Assembly: GCF_008831285.2 (NCBI RefSeq)
Contig: NC_045146.1
Coordinates: 15,989,149 to 16,053,148, forward strand
Source: Nymphaea colorata
Taxonomy: Eukaryota > Streptophyta > Magnoliopsida > Nymphaeales > Nymphaeaceae
Direction: 5' to 3'
Length of the DNA stretch: 64,000 bases
In this document: positions 49,527-63,200 of the stretch, one piece after another
Numbering within the stretch: position 1 is the stretch's first letter
How the letters are laid out: every line of letters starts with the position of its first letter
The notes under the pieces: generated by a model
What the model saw: only the letters and a program-made list of their open reading frames with translations
The model's database searches: none
Told to the model about the DNA's origin: nothing
Program-made: the position numbers and the translations under genes

Positions 49527-52500
49527 GAGGGTTGGGAGATGCGTAGGTACTAACGTGCTCAATTTCTTCGTCCTTTAGCTCATTACCCAAGGTTGAACCT
49601 AGAAAGCAAACACTATTTGGCATTTCCGGTGGCCTTCTCTTTTTCAGTTTCCTTTTGACATCCTGTACGCATCTTTTTCTAAATCATCCATTTGACCACG
49701 GCAGTTCTTCTTTGTTATCATGCTAGCGCGCCCTCATGCTTTTCCAAATCAAGATAATTTCATCTCATGAATAGTTTTCCCTTTCCTCAAAGGCGGTAAC
49801 CTTGTAACTTTTTTCTCAATTTAAGAGCAGCCAGATGCATGGAGATGAGATGATTTACCTTTATTTGCAAATTGAAACGGCCAGTAAGGAAAAAGCTGTC
49901 GATCAAGAGTACTTTTGGCAACTGTTTTATAAAATGGGTCAGATTCATGCCATTTTATAAAACATTGTTTCGTGAATCTGCTTCATTCTTAAAGCAGATT
50001 CATTGAAGGGTAACAATACACTACTGTTGCCAATCATTCTCTCACGAAACTGTCTAAGTGTCATACTCCTAAACGGATCTGCCTCTTTTAGAAGTGACCC
50101 AACTGAACCAATGCCCTCAGGAGAAAACCATGTGCAAGACCAGGCTCTAGAGTTTGCGTAGAAATGACGTCTCTCTTTTGCACGCTCTGGATGCACTTCA
50201 CAGTTCAACTCAGTTCACTTAAATTAGGGGGCCAAACCAGCATCAGGACATTTTGTGAGTGTTGCTCCCTCAGGGGTGTAGATATATAGGCAAGTCGAAT
50301 CACTCATGTGACATATTTTCCTTTCTTTTTTCCTTTGTCGTTTTATTATATGTTAAATGAAGAATGCAGATTTGTAAGTATTGTTCCCACTTCTCTCACC
50401 TTGAGCAGACAAATGGCAGAATATCAGCTAGCTATCGCACATGCTATGGACCTACGTATGTTCTGTGGCAGAAAGAGTGCAAATCTTGAGGTCCTTGCTG
50501 GGGAATCCTGGCAGCAGAGTGTTCTCTGTTCGAAACTGAATTATTGACAAACCACCTTTGTTCATTGACCCGTACAGGGTACCGCCCACCACCCACCGTC
50601 CTTTCTCGTTTATTCTTCCTAAGCATTTTAAATGTTTTTCATAATTTTACACTTTTGTATTTTTTTTTTTCATTTATTTTGGCATAACTGAGTGATTAAA
50701 TGAGTTTTTTTTTTTATCATTCACAATTGATTCCGCTGAATCGCTAAGTGGGCTGGTTCACAGAGATGGCAGTCTTGCTGATTCAACTTTTCTTCCAATT
50801 TGTATAGCACTAATGGCATAATAACAAGGAATTCCTCCTAATACACACCACTGTCAGCTAAATTTTTGTTTGAAGATCGATGGGAATCTGCTTGAGTTCC
50901 TGCTTACATATTTCTCCTTACCATGTGGGTGTCAAATCGTCACAGCTGTTATGACAGCCATAATTCACGCTCCCTGATTTCTTCTTTGGACCAAGTAAGC
51001 AGAACCATGCAGAAAAAGCCCGATCCCACCTCTGGTCAGACCTCAAATCCACGCGTTTTACAATCAGTGAGGAATTGATGCTGAAATCAACAGTTCGTTA
51101 AAACTGTGGATTTCAACCATCGTTGATCTCAGATCCTTTTCGACTTGAGATCCTCAGAAAATCAAACGCAACCTATGATTCTTCTTTGAGGAAGAATTTT
51201 TTATCTCCGCAAGACGTTGAGAACCTTTTCTTTAAGCAAACTGGCGAAGAAAACAACCACCTGATTGATGAAATTGACACACAACTAATTGCTCTTAAAT
51301 GCTGCTTCCTTGTGATAATTCACAAGTTAGGCCAACTTTCTATATTTACATCCCTGCTTTTCCCGCATCCTAGAACAAGAACTTTACCTACATATACAGT
51401 TTCCAGCTTCTCATTGTGTTTTTGAAATGCTGAGGGTCGAGTTTGTTACTAGTTCTTGTCATCGTCGTCACCATTATCGTCGTTGTCATCATGCCTCAAT
51501 CCGATTATAAGGGCAGGTTGGTTACTGACTCCGCCATTATTGATCAACCCTGTCGTTAATGTGTTGTTTGGCATTGCCATTGTCAATCGTATCCATCATA
51601 AACGGGAAACGTTTGGCAGTAGCGACGTTCAAATACCATCGAAATATGGTTTGAGAGATGAATCGGCTTTCCAAAAGCAGGACTTGAATAATCCAATCTT
51701 AATGAAACTAAATTTATTTTGACCGGATTTAAACTTTTGTCCTGATTTTTTATTTTCTTAATATGCGTCCAAGTTTGAGACTTTTCAAACTAAAAGCTGT
51801 TCAAGTTCCCATTTAGAGTTAAAGAACTCTTGTCCACTGGGTGCCAAGATTGGTTAAAGATTGGTCCAAAGCATAACTAATTATGTCGGTCTAATTCAAC
51901 CATTTTCTATAAGATTACTAATTCCTGTAATTGGGATTTTTACTGTAGAAATGATCTATTTTACCCAAAACTTCTATCTGAAAGGGGAACTCACTTCTTG
52001 AGAAGCGTGCTTGACGTTTCTATTTGAACACATTTTATCGCAGGGTAAATCCCCCTTGGATGTATTTTGACTCCTCTTGGGAAGTATTTTCACAACGGTG
52101 TATTCAAACCTTAGAAATGAGTAAAGAAAGCCAGATATCTTCACCACGGACTTCACTGGCTTCTTAGATCGCATGCTTGATGCAACTTGGAAGTATGTTC
52201 ACTTGGGTGTATTTACCAATGGCAGAACCAAAAGTTTACGGCCGAGGGCGCTATAATACTTTAGGAGGGCGTTTGATATATTTATAATCATAAACTTTCA
52301 TAATCAAAATGCTTGTTTTTTTTAAAAAATAGAATTAGTAAACAAACAGGCTATTTTGCTTTCCGAATTGGGAACTAAATCCTGGAATTTTTTATTTCAT
52401 TCTAGTTTGAGGAGGAAGTAAGATTATGAAAATTTTGATTCTTGAATCAAAATTCCAAACTATTAATTGCCCCTTAAAGGGCTACCAAATGTCAATGAGG

Positions 52501-53380
52501 TATTAATATACAAATAAGCAATTTATAACATGTACCCTTTTAGTGTGTCACTCTTTTGACATGCAAATAATAGCAAGAACAACTCTCGAGTTGAACAGTG
52601 TACCGTAATGGTTTTGGGAGTTTTATGTAGAAGACTATTTCCCCAATCAAACTGTTTGAGAGAAGAAGGGCAGACCTCTTCCCCACCAATTTCATAGGTT
52701 TCATGGTAGCAAAAGACTTCACAATCTGTTTGATTGCAGCGTGCACAAGTTATATTTTCGGTGCCAAACATGCAAGTTGCGTGTTCATCAACCAAGATAA
52801 CCCCATCCTCTTAACGTCCAAAAAGTGGAAAAGTTCTTTCACCAAACTACTCTTTTCAAGAGCCCTAGAAAGTCTTCAAAAAAAAAAAAATCATGCCTCG
52901 GTTTCCGATTCTTTTCCGAATGGAATAACTTGCTTTTAAGTTAACTAACTTTAGTACATGGTGAGATGTTGTTTTTGCCTTGTTTTTATCCTTAGTTTTT
53001 CTGGATTGCAAGGTGTTCTACAATGATAAATATGGCATTTCATAGTTTAGTATAAACGTAGTCTTGTTTGTAACGAGTAGAAAGAGTATTTCATTCTATA
53101 GCTTGTATCGCACCCAATCTTTTCCACGCTTCTCCTCACCTGTAGAGTACCACTTACTCGACCTTTTTAGATGACACCCACATTATGCTCCTACTTGCAT
53201 ATTAATATTCTCCTTTGTAATACGCGGAATTGACATCATCAAAAGAATAACTGGCATGCCATATCTATTATTATTTTTCTTGTACTTTTTTTTTTCATAT
53301 GCTTCATATTTTTCATGTGGTAAAGGTGATTTGCCAGATTATATCATGTGGGTTGCTTAATAACCAAGTCATGTCAATAG
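49527..53380. other. Gene-poor stretch, no recognised gene
   Basis: AT-rich. Short frames (for example 50308-50547, 51456-51722 and a Cys-rich minus frame at 52523-52795) have no recognisable family. A (GTC/ATC)n-like simple stretch lies at 51455-51495. Confidence 0.35.
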
Positions 53381-53384
53381 ATGG

Positions 53385-53455
53385 TTAAATGAAAATGAAA
53401 CATAAATTAATGTGGAAATGGAAATTAATTTAGCGGTCTTCATTAACCAGGACAA
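53385..53455. repeat. Dispersed repeat copy, paired with 54985-55057
   Basis: GAAAATGAAACATAAATTAA...GAAATTAATTTAGCGGT...GGACAACGCAG aligns with GAAAATGAACATAAATTTAG...GAAAATTAATTTAACGGT...GGACAAGGTG about 1.6 kb downstream. A third partial match (GTGTTCATCAACCAAGATAA) lies near 52780. Confidence 0.55.
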
Positions 53456-54500
53456 CGCAGCCTGGCCAGGACCTTCCAATAGGTTAAGATTTGGCACGTC
53501 ATTCATCCAATCTCAGCCGTCCATCTTGGAAGAAGTAAATGGGCTTTTATATATAAAACTAAGTGCAGGAATGATGTGGAGTAATACAAAACCGGCCAAA
53601 TTACCAAAAGCAAGTTTCAAAAGTGGCTGCAATGACGCTCCTCTTGTTGACCTTGTTCTTTGTAGATATTACGAGAACACCATTGCCTTCTTTTCTCAAA
53701 ATGCAACATTTTTTTAATTAATATTATATTGGTTTGCTGATCCTTCAAGGTTTTCATTTCCTTCGTAGTGTTTATCCAAAATGGTCCCTGAATTATGAAA
53801 AAATGGCACATCGGTATCACCTTAATTGATAATTAGGAATCAGTTTCTGATACTTGTACTTCTTAGAGTCATTCATTTTCCTGTTTTTCATCTCTGTTTT
53901 TTTACTTTGGTTCTAGAACTAACTATAGAAAATGGGTTCATGCCGTTATGATTTTTATTAACTCAGTCCGCTTGTCCATTTCCGGGTATTTTTGTTGTTT
54001 ATTGAAACAAAAAAAAAAAAAACATTTTGTTTGAAATTATATCAAGGTAGACTTAAGCAGGCAGGAAGTATTTATTTATACCAAAGTGGATTTGTCACAT
54101 TTGTATATGCAAAACTGTCTAATCACAAATAATGTTGACGGAATTAACAGATTTTTAGTTGATTTTTCTCAATGATTGAAAGCTTTCTCTTATACTTTTC
54201 TGGCTGGAATAAAATATTATGCCATCAAAGCTCATGACGCAATACAATCTTGTGCATGCCTCTTTGAGATATTCATTTAATGATGTAGGACCCCTTAGCT
54301 TTTAAAACCGGCGATGGAAAAAATTGATGTGAGTCCTTGATTTCAGCATTCCGAGTTTTCTTGCTTCGTTTGATAGTTGACAAAGAAAAATACGTGAGGC
54401 ATCGTGGCTTGGGAATCACGTGTTGCTTGCTTTTCAAATGCAATGTAATGTAGGTCCATTGATATGAAATTCAAGGTGTTTGTTTAAACAAACAGGGGAC

Positions 54501-54687
54501 CTCTACGGAGAGGCTGGCAGGGGCTTTGACCCCTCAAAAAATAAATAAATAAAAATTTACATGTAAATTTTAAAAATTTTATTTTTCATACATAAAAATT
54601 TTAAAAGTTTATATTTCAACCCCTATTAAAATTTTGAAAGTATAATTTGGCTCTCTTTATAAAAACTTTTCTAGCTTCGCCCGTGAT
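54501..54687. mobile_element. Degenerate hAT-like MITE (same family)
   Basis: Left end with GGAGAGGCTGGCAGGGGC and right end TAGCTTCGCCCGTGA form imperfect inverted repeats. The AT-rich interior shares TTTACATGTAAATTTT and TTAAAATTTTGAAAG with the family. No clear target duplication. Confidence 0.45.
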
Positions 54688-54984
54688 CTCCCAGCCGTCC
54701 TTTTTCGTTTCCCAAATATTGGTGACAGTGGATAAATCTCTTTCAAATGGCAATTCTCCAGATTATCTGATCTGGTCTCCTACTAGCGAAGTCTCCATGA
54801 ACAAGGGTGAAGGGAGGGGGGGCGCCTAGGCCATGGCTCCACCCTATCGATTTGGAAAAAAAAATTGCATTGAAAAAATTGAAAATTTTTAGTTACGTCA
54901 TGTATTGTTTGGATTCGAGTTCAACCCATATGCAGAAGTTTGATTGTTTGGATCGCCCTTGCAAAAAATTTTGGCGAATAAATG

Positions 54985-55057
54985 GTTACATGAAAATGAA
55001 CATAAATTTAGGTGCAAATGAAAATTAATTTAACGGTTTTTAGTAAACCCGGACAAG
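54985..55057. repeat. Dispersed repeat copy, paired with 53385-53455
   Basis: Second copy of the AT-rich repeat described at 53385. Confidence 0.55.
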
Positions 55058-55268
55058 GTGTCATAATCGGACAGCCAGTGACTACATTAACGTTGCCCTT
55101 GTTGGCTTGTTTGAGACTTGAAAACAACACGTTCGAGGAAAGAGGTTAAGAACCACGCTTTGAAGTTCATTCAAAGCAAGTTTGCGTGTCAAATGAGATC
55201 ATCATATCGATCATCCAACATCTTTTGAATCTCTTTCAATTTTGTCATAATCGATATGACATGATTTC

Positions 55269-55458
55269 AAGGGGTGAAGCCAAAAAAATTTTATGAGGAG
55301 CCGAATTAAAGTTTCAAAATTTTGATTAAGATCAAAATATCATTTTTCAAATTTTTTATACAAAACAAGTAAAATTTTCTAAAATTTATATGCAAATTAA
55401 AAAAAAAAATTGTGGTAGAGTCAGGGCCCAAGCGAACCCTACCTTGACTCTGATCCTC
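55269..55458. mobile_element. hAT-like MITE with exact 8-bp target duplication
   Basis: ATGATTTC is found directly at both sides (55261-55268 and 55459-55466). The 190-base element starts AAGGGGTGAAGCC and ends CTTGACTCTGATCCTC, and its interior matches the copy at 9914-10097. No coding capacity. Confidence 0.75.
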
Positions 55459-55622
55459 ATGATTTCGGAATGATTTTTACAACATTGATTTATTGGCTAA
55501 TGCCTATCAACTTATTGGTACACAAATCGACCTGAATGGGCTCTTTAGTCTCTCTCTATCTTTCCATTTGCTAACACAGGAATGTAATAACAAGAAAGTC
55601 ATGGTCCAGCCATGTATTACTC

Positions 55623-55976
55623 TGCTGGAACTTGAGTCGAGCTTTGTGAAGCAACCTTCAACTAGACTAAGTCGTAAACCAAGTTTGAGCTCAAGCTCGA
55701 CTCATTTAACCATGTGTCACCTTATTCATATATTTCTTTTCTTTAAATGAAAACAAAAACCATAAAAATAGTGTTAAAAAAAAAATTTACTGGCATGGGA
55801 TTGAATACTAACAAAAAAGGAAGACATGAGTCAAGCTTGTGTAATTCGAACTTGACTAACTTATAACTAGAGTTTTAAGTCAAGCTCGAGATCCACTCGT
55901 TTATTAAACGAGTCGAGCTCACAAGAGCGAGTTTGATTCGAACCCAAATTGGTTCGACTCGTTATACATCCCTATT
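55623..55976. repeat. CTCGA-rich degenerate element
   Basis: GAGCTCAAGCTCGACTC, CAAGCTCGAGATCC and ACGAGTCGAGCTC words, ending GTTATACATCCCTA, resemble the element at 11254-11515. The left boundary is uncertain and the middle contains unrelated AT-rich DNA. Confidence 0.35.
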
Positions 55977-57097
55977 AATGCCATTGAGTTATTGATATGA
56001 TGAATCAGAATTTTACTAGTGGCGGAGATACATGGGGCTTGGTGTCGGCCACCGCATACACAAACCTATCAAAGTTTTATTAGAAGAATCCAAAATTACA
56101 TTATGATGATTTAAAAAATATGTCACATAAGACCTGAGCTGGTGATTCAAATGCCAAAAATATCTTGGATTTGCGACTGACTGACTAAAAAAAACAGTTA
56201 AATTCAAATCCCATGAACACCACATTATATGATTTTTCATCGTGACTTTATGAACTTCATATGTCATGCAGCTGCCGACAATTTCGTGATCAAGCCGTGG
56301 AAAAAACATAATAACTTTGTAAACTTCGTATTTAACGAGATTTTTTTTCTACTATGTTCAAAATTATCTCATGTTTGAAACAAGAGCAATTTAATAATTT
56401 ATTTAGCTTTCTGTGGGCTTGAGTAGACCGTGCTCTAATTCAATACTTAGTTTTTAGAAGAAGTTTTATTGTGCCCTGTCATGTATGTATCTGTTTCAAA
56501 AAGTGGGGTAGATTCAAAAAAACATTTTTTTAAAGTGTCAAATGAATCTAACCAAGGATAAATGAACAGTAACATAATGTTTTTGTTCTCAAACGACTCA
56601 TATATATGTTGACTTGCAAATGTTTAAGACGTAAAAAAAAGGCCGACGAGAATTGAGATGTCAATTGGTTGGAAAATCAACTTCAATAAATTCAAGAAAC
56701 TTTTATGCATCTAAACAAAACAAAAAAAGAACATAAAAACAAAATTTCAAACCCAATACCAATTAATTTATAGAGAGCACTTTTGGTGATACTAGAACTT
56801 GCCTTTCAAAACATTATTATAATTCAATCTGAATCGGCACGCCGGTCCGATTCTATGGCAGGTTCTGCCAGTTTTTAACAAATTTTAAACAGATTTTTTT
56901 AAAGTTTTTTTATTTGGAATTGTCTTTTTTATATATTCGTGTGCTACTTATTTGTAATCTAATAAATTCGAGCCCGCCAAGTAGATTTTTACAACTTTCT
57001 TTGAAGGAAAATATCGTAATTTACGCTCAAAGCGAGTTTCGTAGGGGGCAGGTTGTGATTTCTTCAAAAGGTAAGGGGACTTCACTTTACGCGCTCT

Positions 57098-57104
57098 TAT
57101 ATAA
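57098..57104 (+). promoter_or_regulatory. TATA box of the gamma-glutamyl peptidase gene
   Basis: TATATAA lies 97 bases before the ATG at 57202, which predicts initiation near 57130. Just downstream an ATG at 57126 opens a 17-codon frame (MVGRKGRKN...) ending at TGA 57177-57179. It is a possible upstream ORF if transcription starts slightly earlier. Confidence 0.55.
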
Positions 57105-57201
57105 GGGCGTCCACCGTCGGCAGCCATGGTCGGTCGGAAGGGAAGAAAAAACTTTGTGAGCTGTCCAGTAGTATTGTGAGAGGGAGAGAGGAAGAGGCGC
57201 A

Positions 57202-60200
57202 ATGGGGAAGGGGAGGTTCGGGGTTCTGCTGTGTGCGGAGGACTCCGACTACGTCAGGAAGAGGTACGGCGGGATTTTCGGCGTCTTCCTCGGAATGCTG
57301 ACGGAAGAGGGCGAGACATGGGACGTCTTTCGTGTGTTCTCCGGCGAGCTGCCGGAGGACGACGACCTTGCGGATTACGACGGCTTCGTCATCACCGGAA
57401 GCTGCCGCGACGCCCACGGCAACGACCCGTGCATCTCTGACCTGTGCTTCCTCCTCAAGCGCCTTCACGCCCTGCGAAAGCGTGTGCTCGGCGTCTGCTT
57501 CGGCCACCAGGTTCTCTCACTCTCGCGCTCTCTGTCTCTTCCTTTTTTTCTTCGATCCCTTTTTCTTCGGGATTTTTTCTATCCCGATCACGAATTTAGT
57601 TGCCATCACGGTCGGAGATGCGAAGAATGCCGGCAAAAATACCGGGAAAAGGGATCGCCGTGTGTCTAGAAACCGTTTCGGGGCGTCTGCGCTGCGCTAG
57701 CTGGTGTTTTCGGCTGTTTGGCTGTTTGAAAATGACTATTATGCCCTTAGACTTTGGAAATTTTACTAGCGGAACGTGCAGCAACTGGAGCGCTGCCGAG
57801 CTGGTGCGGGCGTTGTCCCCAGCTGTTTACAAACTGAAAGGGATGTGATATCACGACGGGTTTTCCCAGAGAAATCCGAAAATTGCATAAATTTCATTTA
57901 ACGGTCTCGTCTTAGTCATAATTCCAGAAGTAGGTCCTCCTTTTTAATGTCCACGGCACGGGCCCAGTTTTTGCGAACTGCTGCCATTAGGGTCCTGCCT
58001 TTCCCCTGAGTCACTCATTTGGTTAATTCGGCTTTGGTTGCCACTTTGGGTTTCTTAAGAGCTTAGGTATTTTTCATGTTAGAGGACAAAATGGAGAAGT
58101 GCAAAACCTTATTTTAGGCATTTATTTGACAGCAGCAGATTGTTGGTATCGCAAAACCTCAAAAATAGCGAGTAGAAAATTTTCCCAGTCAATAAGAAAA
58201 CATAGTTTCTAACTTTCTAATTATGTATTTCTGTAGCATCGTAATATCTAGTTTGCAAAAAATGCGACACAAACTATGTTCGGTTTCCTTCTGATGCTTA
58301 ATGATTTTTAAGATGCATAAGTGCAAAGCACATTGCTGATTTCATGAGAATTGGCCTATAATTGTTCTTTCAAGTAAAGATTACTTTCTAAGACCACCAA
58401 TATTTGACATTCTTTGTGGTCGTGGGATTTTTTGTCATATTTTAGAAGTCTAATCAACAATGTAAATGACATTTATTACGTCGATTTTGTTTTAAATGAT
58501 AATAAAACATGGATTCGGAAGGGGGCTCATACGGTCTTTACGTGAAAACTTTTTATTGGATCCCAATAGAGAACCAACACAATGGGTGCTTCCTGGGGGA
58601 AACGACTCTTGACTTTGTCGGTTGTACACGTGATTTTTGTACGAGTAGCCAGAGTAACTCTAACAAGGCTTTGTCTTCTTCTATGGGCCTATTGTGTAGG
58701 GCCTGCCCTTCTCTAATTTGTCTTGACCAGGGAAGTACTTATTATAGATCGGAGCCTTTGCTGGTTTTGGGCCGCGCATATGCAGCGCTATTACTTGTCG
58801 TGGGGTCATACGTCCAAAACCTGATCTTATACACCGAAGCCTTTGCTGGTTTTGGGCCGCGCATACGCAGCGTGATGACTTGTCGTGGGGTCAAACGTGT
58901 AAAAGCTGACTTTGGAGATGTATGGTAGTCGGTAGACTCGATAGATATCTGGTGGGTGTGCTCTAGGGTGTCCTTGATTACTTGAGTTTCGAAGTGATCT
59001 AAGATTTTAAATATCAAGATTTTAGGTCATTGATTTCTAATAAAGGTCTGAAATCTTATTTTTGAACGGTTGAAATGTCAAGAGGATTTATGATTTTATA
59101 AACCTAGCATCTTGAGATTCTTGGATCTCAAATCAGTTCTCCTTTCCTTTTACTTGCGATCCAGGAACTTGAGGCGAGACACATGATCTTAAATTCATGG
59201 TTGGTTAGCGCCATAGATTTAAAGTGGGTCTTTTGTTAATTCAAACCATCGAGTATAAGATCTAAGTTAATTAAAGAACCCTAATCGACGATGTTGACTC
59301 GTGCAAGTCGGCTACATCGACTCGGTTGGATCGCCATTTCTTCATTTATTTTAATAAAAGTAACGAATGTATATATGTTGTTGGATAATAACTAGAAAAA
59401 AATTGCATATAAACTTTTTCTTAACTAATAATACTGTAACAAATTACATATGCGCATCATAAGTTAACTATTTATGCATTTCATTTCATCATATATATAC
59501 TTCCAATAAGAACATAATTATAATATAAGCCTTGAACATGACAGATTAAGTACAAAATGCTATATGTAAAATTGTGTTTTTGAAACCTTATCATGCATAC
59601 GCTTTTTTAGAAGTAATCTTACTTATCATCAGTGGCTGAGCCACATGGTGACTGGTATGGGCGGTTGCTCGTACCAATCTCTTAAAATTTCTTTAGTTTG
59701 AAATAGACATCTTTAAACATTTATCCTTGTATTTATATATATAAGTGTCTAGATATGAATATTTTTAAACAAGTATTCCTCCAACCAATTTTCTGAATTT
59801 GCCAAATCAATCGAGGCATGGCTGGCTATTAAGTAATGTAATAATTCACATATTATTTTCGTGAGAAAAGGTCTCAAGAGTATTGTCAGTTTGAGTGTAT
59901 AATTTTTGTCCATCTGATGCAATAAAGTGGGGCTAACCGACAGCGGAGCATTCCATTAGAAATTTTGTCCATTTGGTAAAGGGCGTTGCTTTTGGCCTGC
60001 CCAGCAGCCCAAGTGATAAGGCGGGTTGGGCTTCATCCAATGTGGCAGAATGCAATTGGTCCTGCATACACTGGGGATGAGGTGTTTGATAGTGAATTAA
60101 AAATTGCTATTATTTTGGGCAGGACACGCGTTGGCTGATTTCACGGTGATTACAATCTGATAACTAATAATAATATTGCACGCTAAACGCTTCATAAAAG

Positions 60201-63200
60201 CATAATGTTTCACTAGCGCCATGCCCCGAAGATGTGGCTGAATAAAGGCCACTTCTTCACTAGTGCGCATGCACTAAGTGTGCTGTAGAGAAAACCAAAA
60301 TTGTTGGGTCTTACTCTACTGATTGTTGCTACATATTTTATATAGTGAGGGAATTTGGTGGGACGTGAACGAAGCCACCGAGTTGGGAGGGTTGCTTCGA
60401 GCCTATCATTTGGGACTGAGTGGCCCACTTGGATTGTTTTGGCTGGCTTAGCGTGACCAACTTAGACTGTGTCAGCGAAAGCCGAGTCATTCTTGCGTTG
60501 GATCCCATTTTGTTGATTCCAAGGCATGAGAACAAAACAAAACGGGAGAAAGCTGCTTAACGTGGTTTGGTGAGCAGTCACAACGGACAACTTCTGTCAC
60601 TGCTTGATTGCAGTGTCGAGAAGTCAATTTATTAATTGTTCAGCTGGACCTACGCCTGATGTCAGGGCGGATCATCGTTTTACAGATGTATAATCGCGAC
60701 TTTTACAGTTGGCCTTTTTATTTGTTACAGCTTTGGTAACTGTAGGTGTAACAACTTTACCTCCCGCCTGAGCATTGCGCTCTCTTGATTTACGTTGATT
60801 CCATCTTTTTGCTTCTAATTTTAAATCGTATCTCCTTTTTTCGAATGCCTTCATATGCCTTTTTTGCGAGAGCCTCTGTTTGCTAAGTACACGCATTGGT
60901 AGAAATGTGTCTAGGCTTTTACTGGCGTACAACGTTTTCCCGTGCCTCTGATTAACTGTTTCATGAAGACACCTTTTTTTCTATTGGACCTAGCATATAG
61001 TAATTCATGTTTTTAAGTGAACGAAATTGTCATGGCTTTCTAAAACAATTAACATACAAAATTAGCTCAATTTGCAGAGCGGCAGAGTTAGAACTTGATG
61101 CCTTTCATAATTCTTCCTCTACTCTCCATCTTCATTGTTTGAAGTAGTTATTTTTATGTTAGAATGATTGCATACCCTTATTCTACTCATTTGCATGACA
61201 CTAAAACCATGTTCGTTCTTGATTTCAGCATTGGAATACATTTGAAAATATTAGTTTTGATTCTAACACTTCTACCATCACCGAGGAACTAACGCACCCT
61301 CTTCAAATTCAATGATTCTTCCTAGCAAGGAATTCATTGGAAACTCCGTGATACCCTCCCCACTTATGGATGTGGACGGTGGACCTAATCTGCTTTGGCG
61401 TCTCACACGCTGTTGTCATGCTGGGTAGCGCTGTTGTCGCTGCCTTCCAAAGTGCAGTACGTGTCAGGCTAGTGATGATCTATAATGTCACATGTATTCT
61501 GTGTTGCACCCTCTAGTCATGTCCATCTCTTTCCACTTTTTCATGATTGGTTATCGAACCAATTTCTTAAATCATACTTCGAAAGAGATTTAATATCTTC
61601 TTAGTTCATTTTGTTGGTAGAGGGCATTTGATGAACACGATTTTTTATCCAGAATTTGAAAATGGCACTTGTAATTTCTTTTTTTAAAAAAGTGGTTTGG
61701 ACCAAAAGAGGTGTTCCTACCTGCGAATGACACTGCATAGCTTTTGCTTTTTAGCATATTATACTTTTGATGTTAGTGTCGTCAAAATGAACTCGAGCAG
61801 TCCTGCAGTCAAACTGGTGAAAAAAATGGTTCAATGATGAATCATCCCAGTTCAGCACTATTTAATTTTTTTTTAATTATTTTATCTTTTGTTAGCGTTT
61901 AACATTAATTAGTTATTCTTCTCCAATAAGTTGAACATCATAAACTATAATTTTACTTTATTATTTTTTACAGGTGTCATGAATTTTCTAAACAGTTCTA
62001 TATCTTTTTGTGTAATGACCGCCTTTGCAACTTTCTCAGTTCGAGAAGATTTCAATTTTATTCAAATAGCCCAATTCTCTTAATCCTTTTGGGAAAGGAA
62101 TTCGGCCCAAAACCGATTTTAACGACGTTGGTTGATCTCGCTGTCTGGTATTTATTAGTAATTAAATTGACAATATGACAAATATTTGCAGGTACTGTGC
62201 CGTGCATTGGGAGGAAAAACTGGTAGAGCGGCCGGTGGTTGGGATATTGGAGTTACGAGCGTGAAGATATTACCTTCTGCATCGCTCCCTGCACATGGCA
62301 TTCCTTCTTCCATCTCTGTGATTGAGTGCCACCGGGATGAGGTTAGTAAGGCGACGCAATATCTGTTTGCACGATGACCTAGTGACTGAATAACCAGATG
62401 ATTTGGAACAATTCTCCCATCTTGTATCGATGCAGCTGACGACAGAAACTTAGCCGATGCTTACTTTTTCACATGCTGCCATTGGTTCGTTTTGATCCAA
62501 AATAAGTTTCATCTGACTGTTTAGGTGGTGCCTATATGGCAGTAAGAGAACTGCAGAACCTAATAGAGTCTCTAGTAGAGGCTGAACGAGGAAATTTGCG
62601 AGAGGGAGGTCAGTTATCATTTCTGAAACTTTTACAATGGGTGATTTTCGAAAATGATCTTACATAGTTATCTTTTTCTTCCCCCTAAAGTTGATGGGGC
62701 CCACTTTGTTTCTCTCTTGACAATAAGAGCTCTGCCAACATGGGGAACTTCCAGCTGAAGCTGGTAAAAGAGGTCCAATACTTGAAGTGCATCAATTGAC
62801 ATCAGTCTCTGTTTTCTTTATTGACTTACCAAAAAATGAAGGAGGAAAGAGATGTCTATTCTCTTTGACTGGTTATTTTGGGCACAACATACACACACAC
62901 GCAGGCACACTTTCGACGAAGATTTTACAGAATGAGAATGTAGTAGTCGTGCCATTCTGTTAGACTGAGGCATGTTGCCTTCTGCAGGACGCTGGCCTCA
63001 CGCTCTGGTAGCTCTGGCTCCTCTTCATACTCATCCATTCTGATATGGTGAGTGCTTCAGTTAGTACGTGTAGTTTGTGAACTTCCGAAATGTCGAGATC
63101 TAGGAAGCAGGAACTTCTCCTCCTGCTTCCATGAACACATGAAAGAACCACGCTTGTTAAGGCCTTTTCTTATAAAATAGGCTTTCCCGAGTGAAATTGT

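Noticed and set aside
57097-57700. Minus and alternative-frame ORFs over exon 1 of the gamma-glutamyl peptidase
   Set aside because: They are shadows of the GC-rich first exon; the real frame carries the nucleophile elbow and splices onward.
60672-60932. Basic minus-strand frame of 86 codons inside the peptidase intron
   Set aside because: Lys/Arg-rich but with no domain I recognise. It could be a transposon scrap, but I cannot support it.
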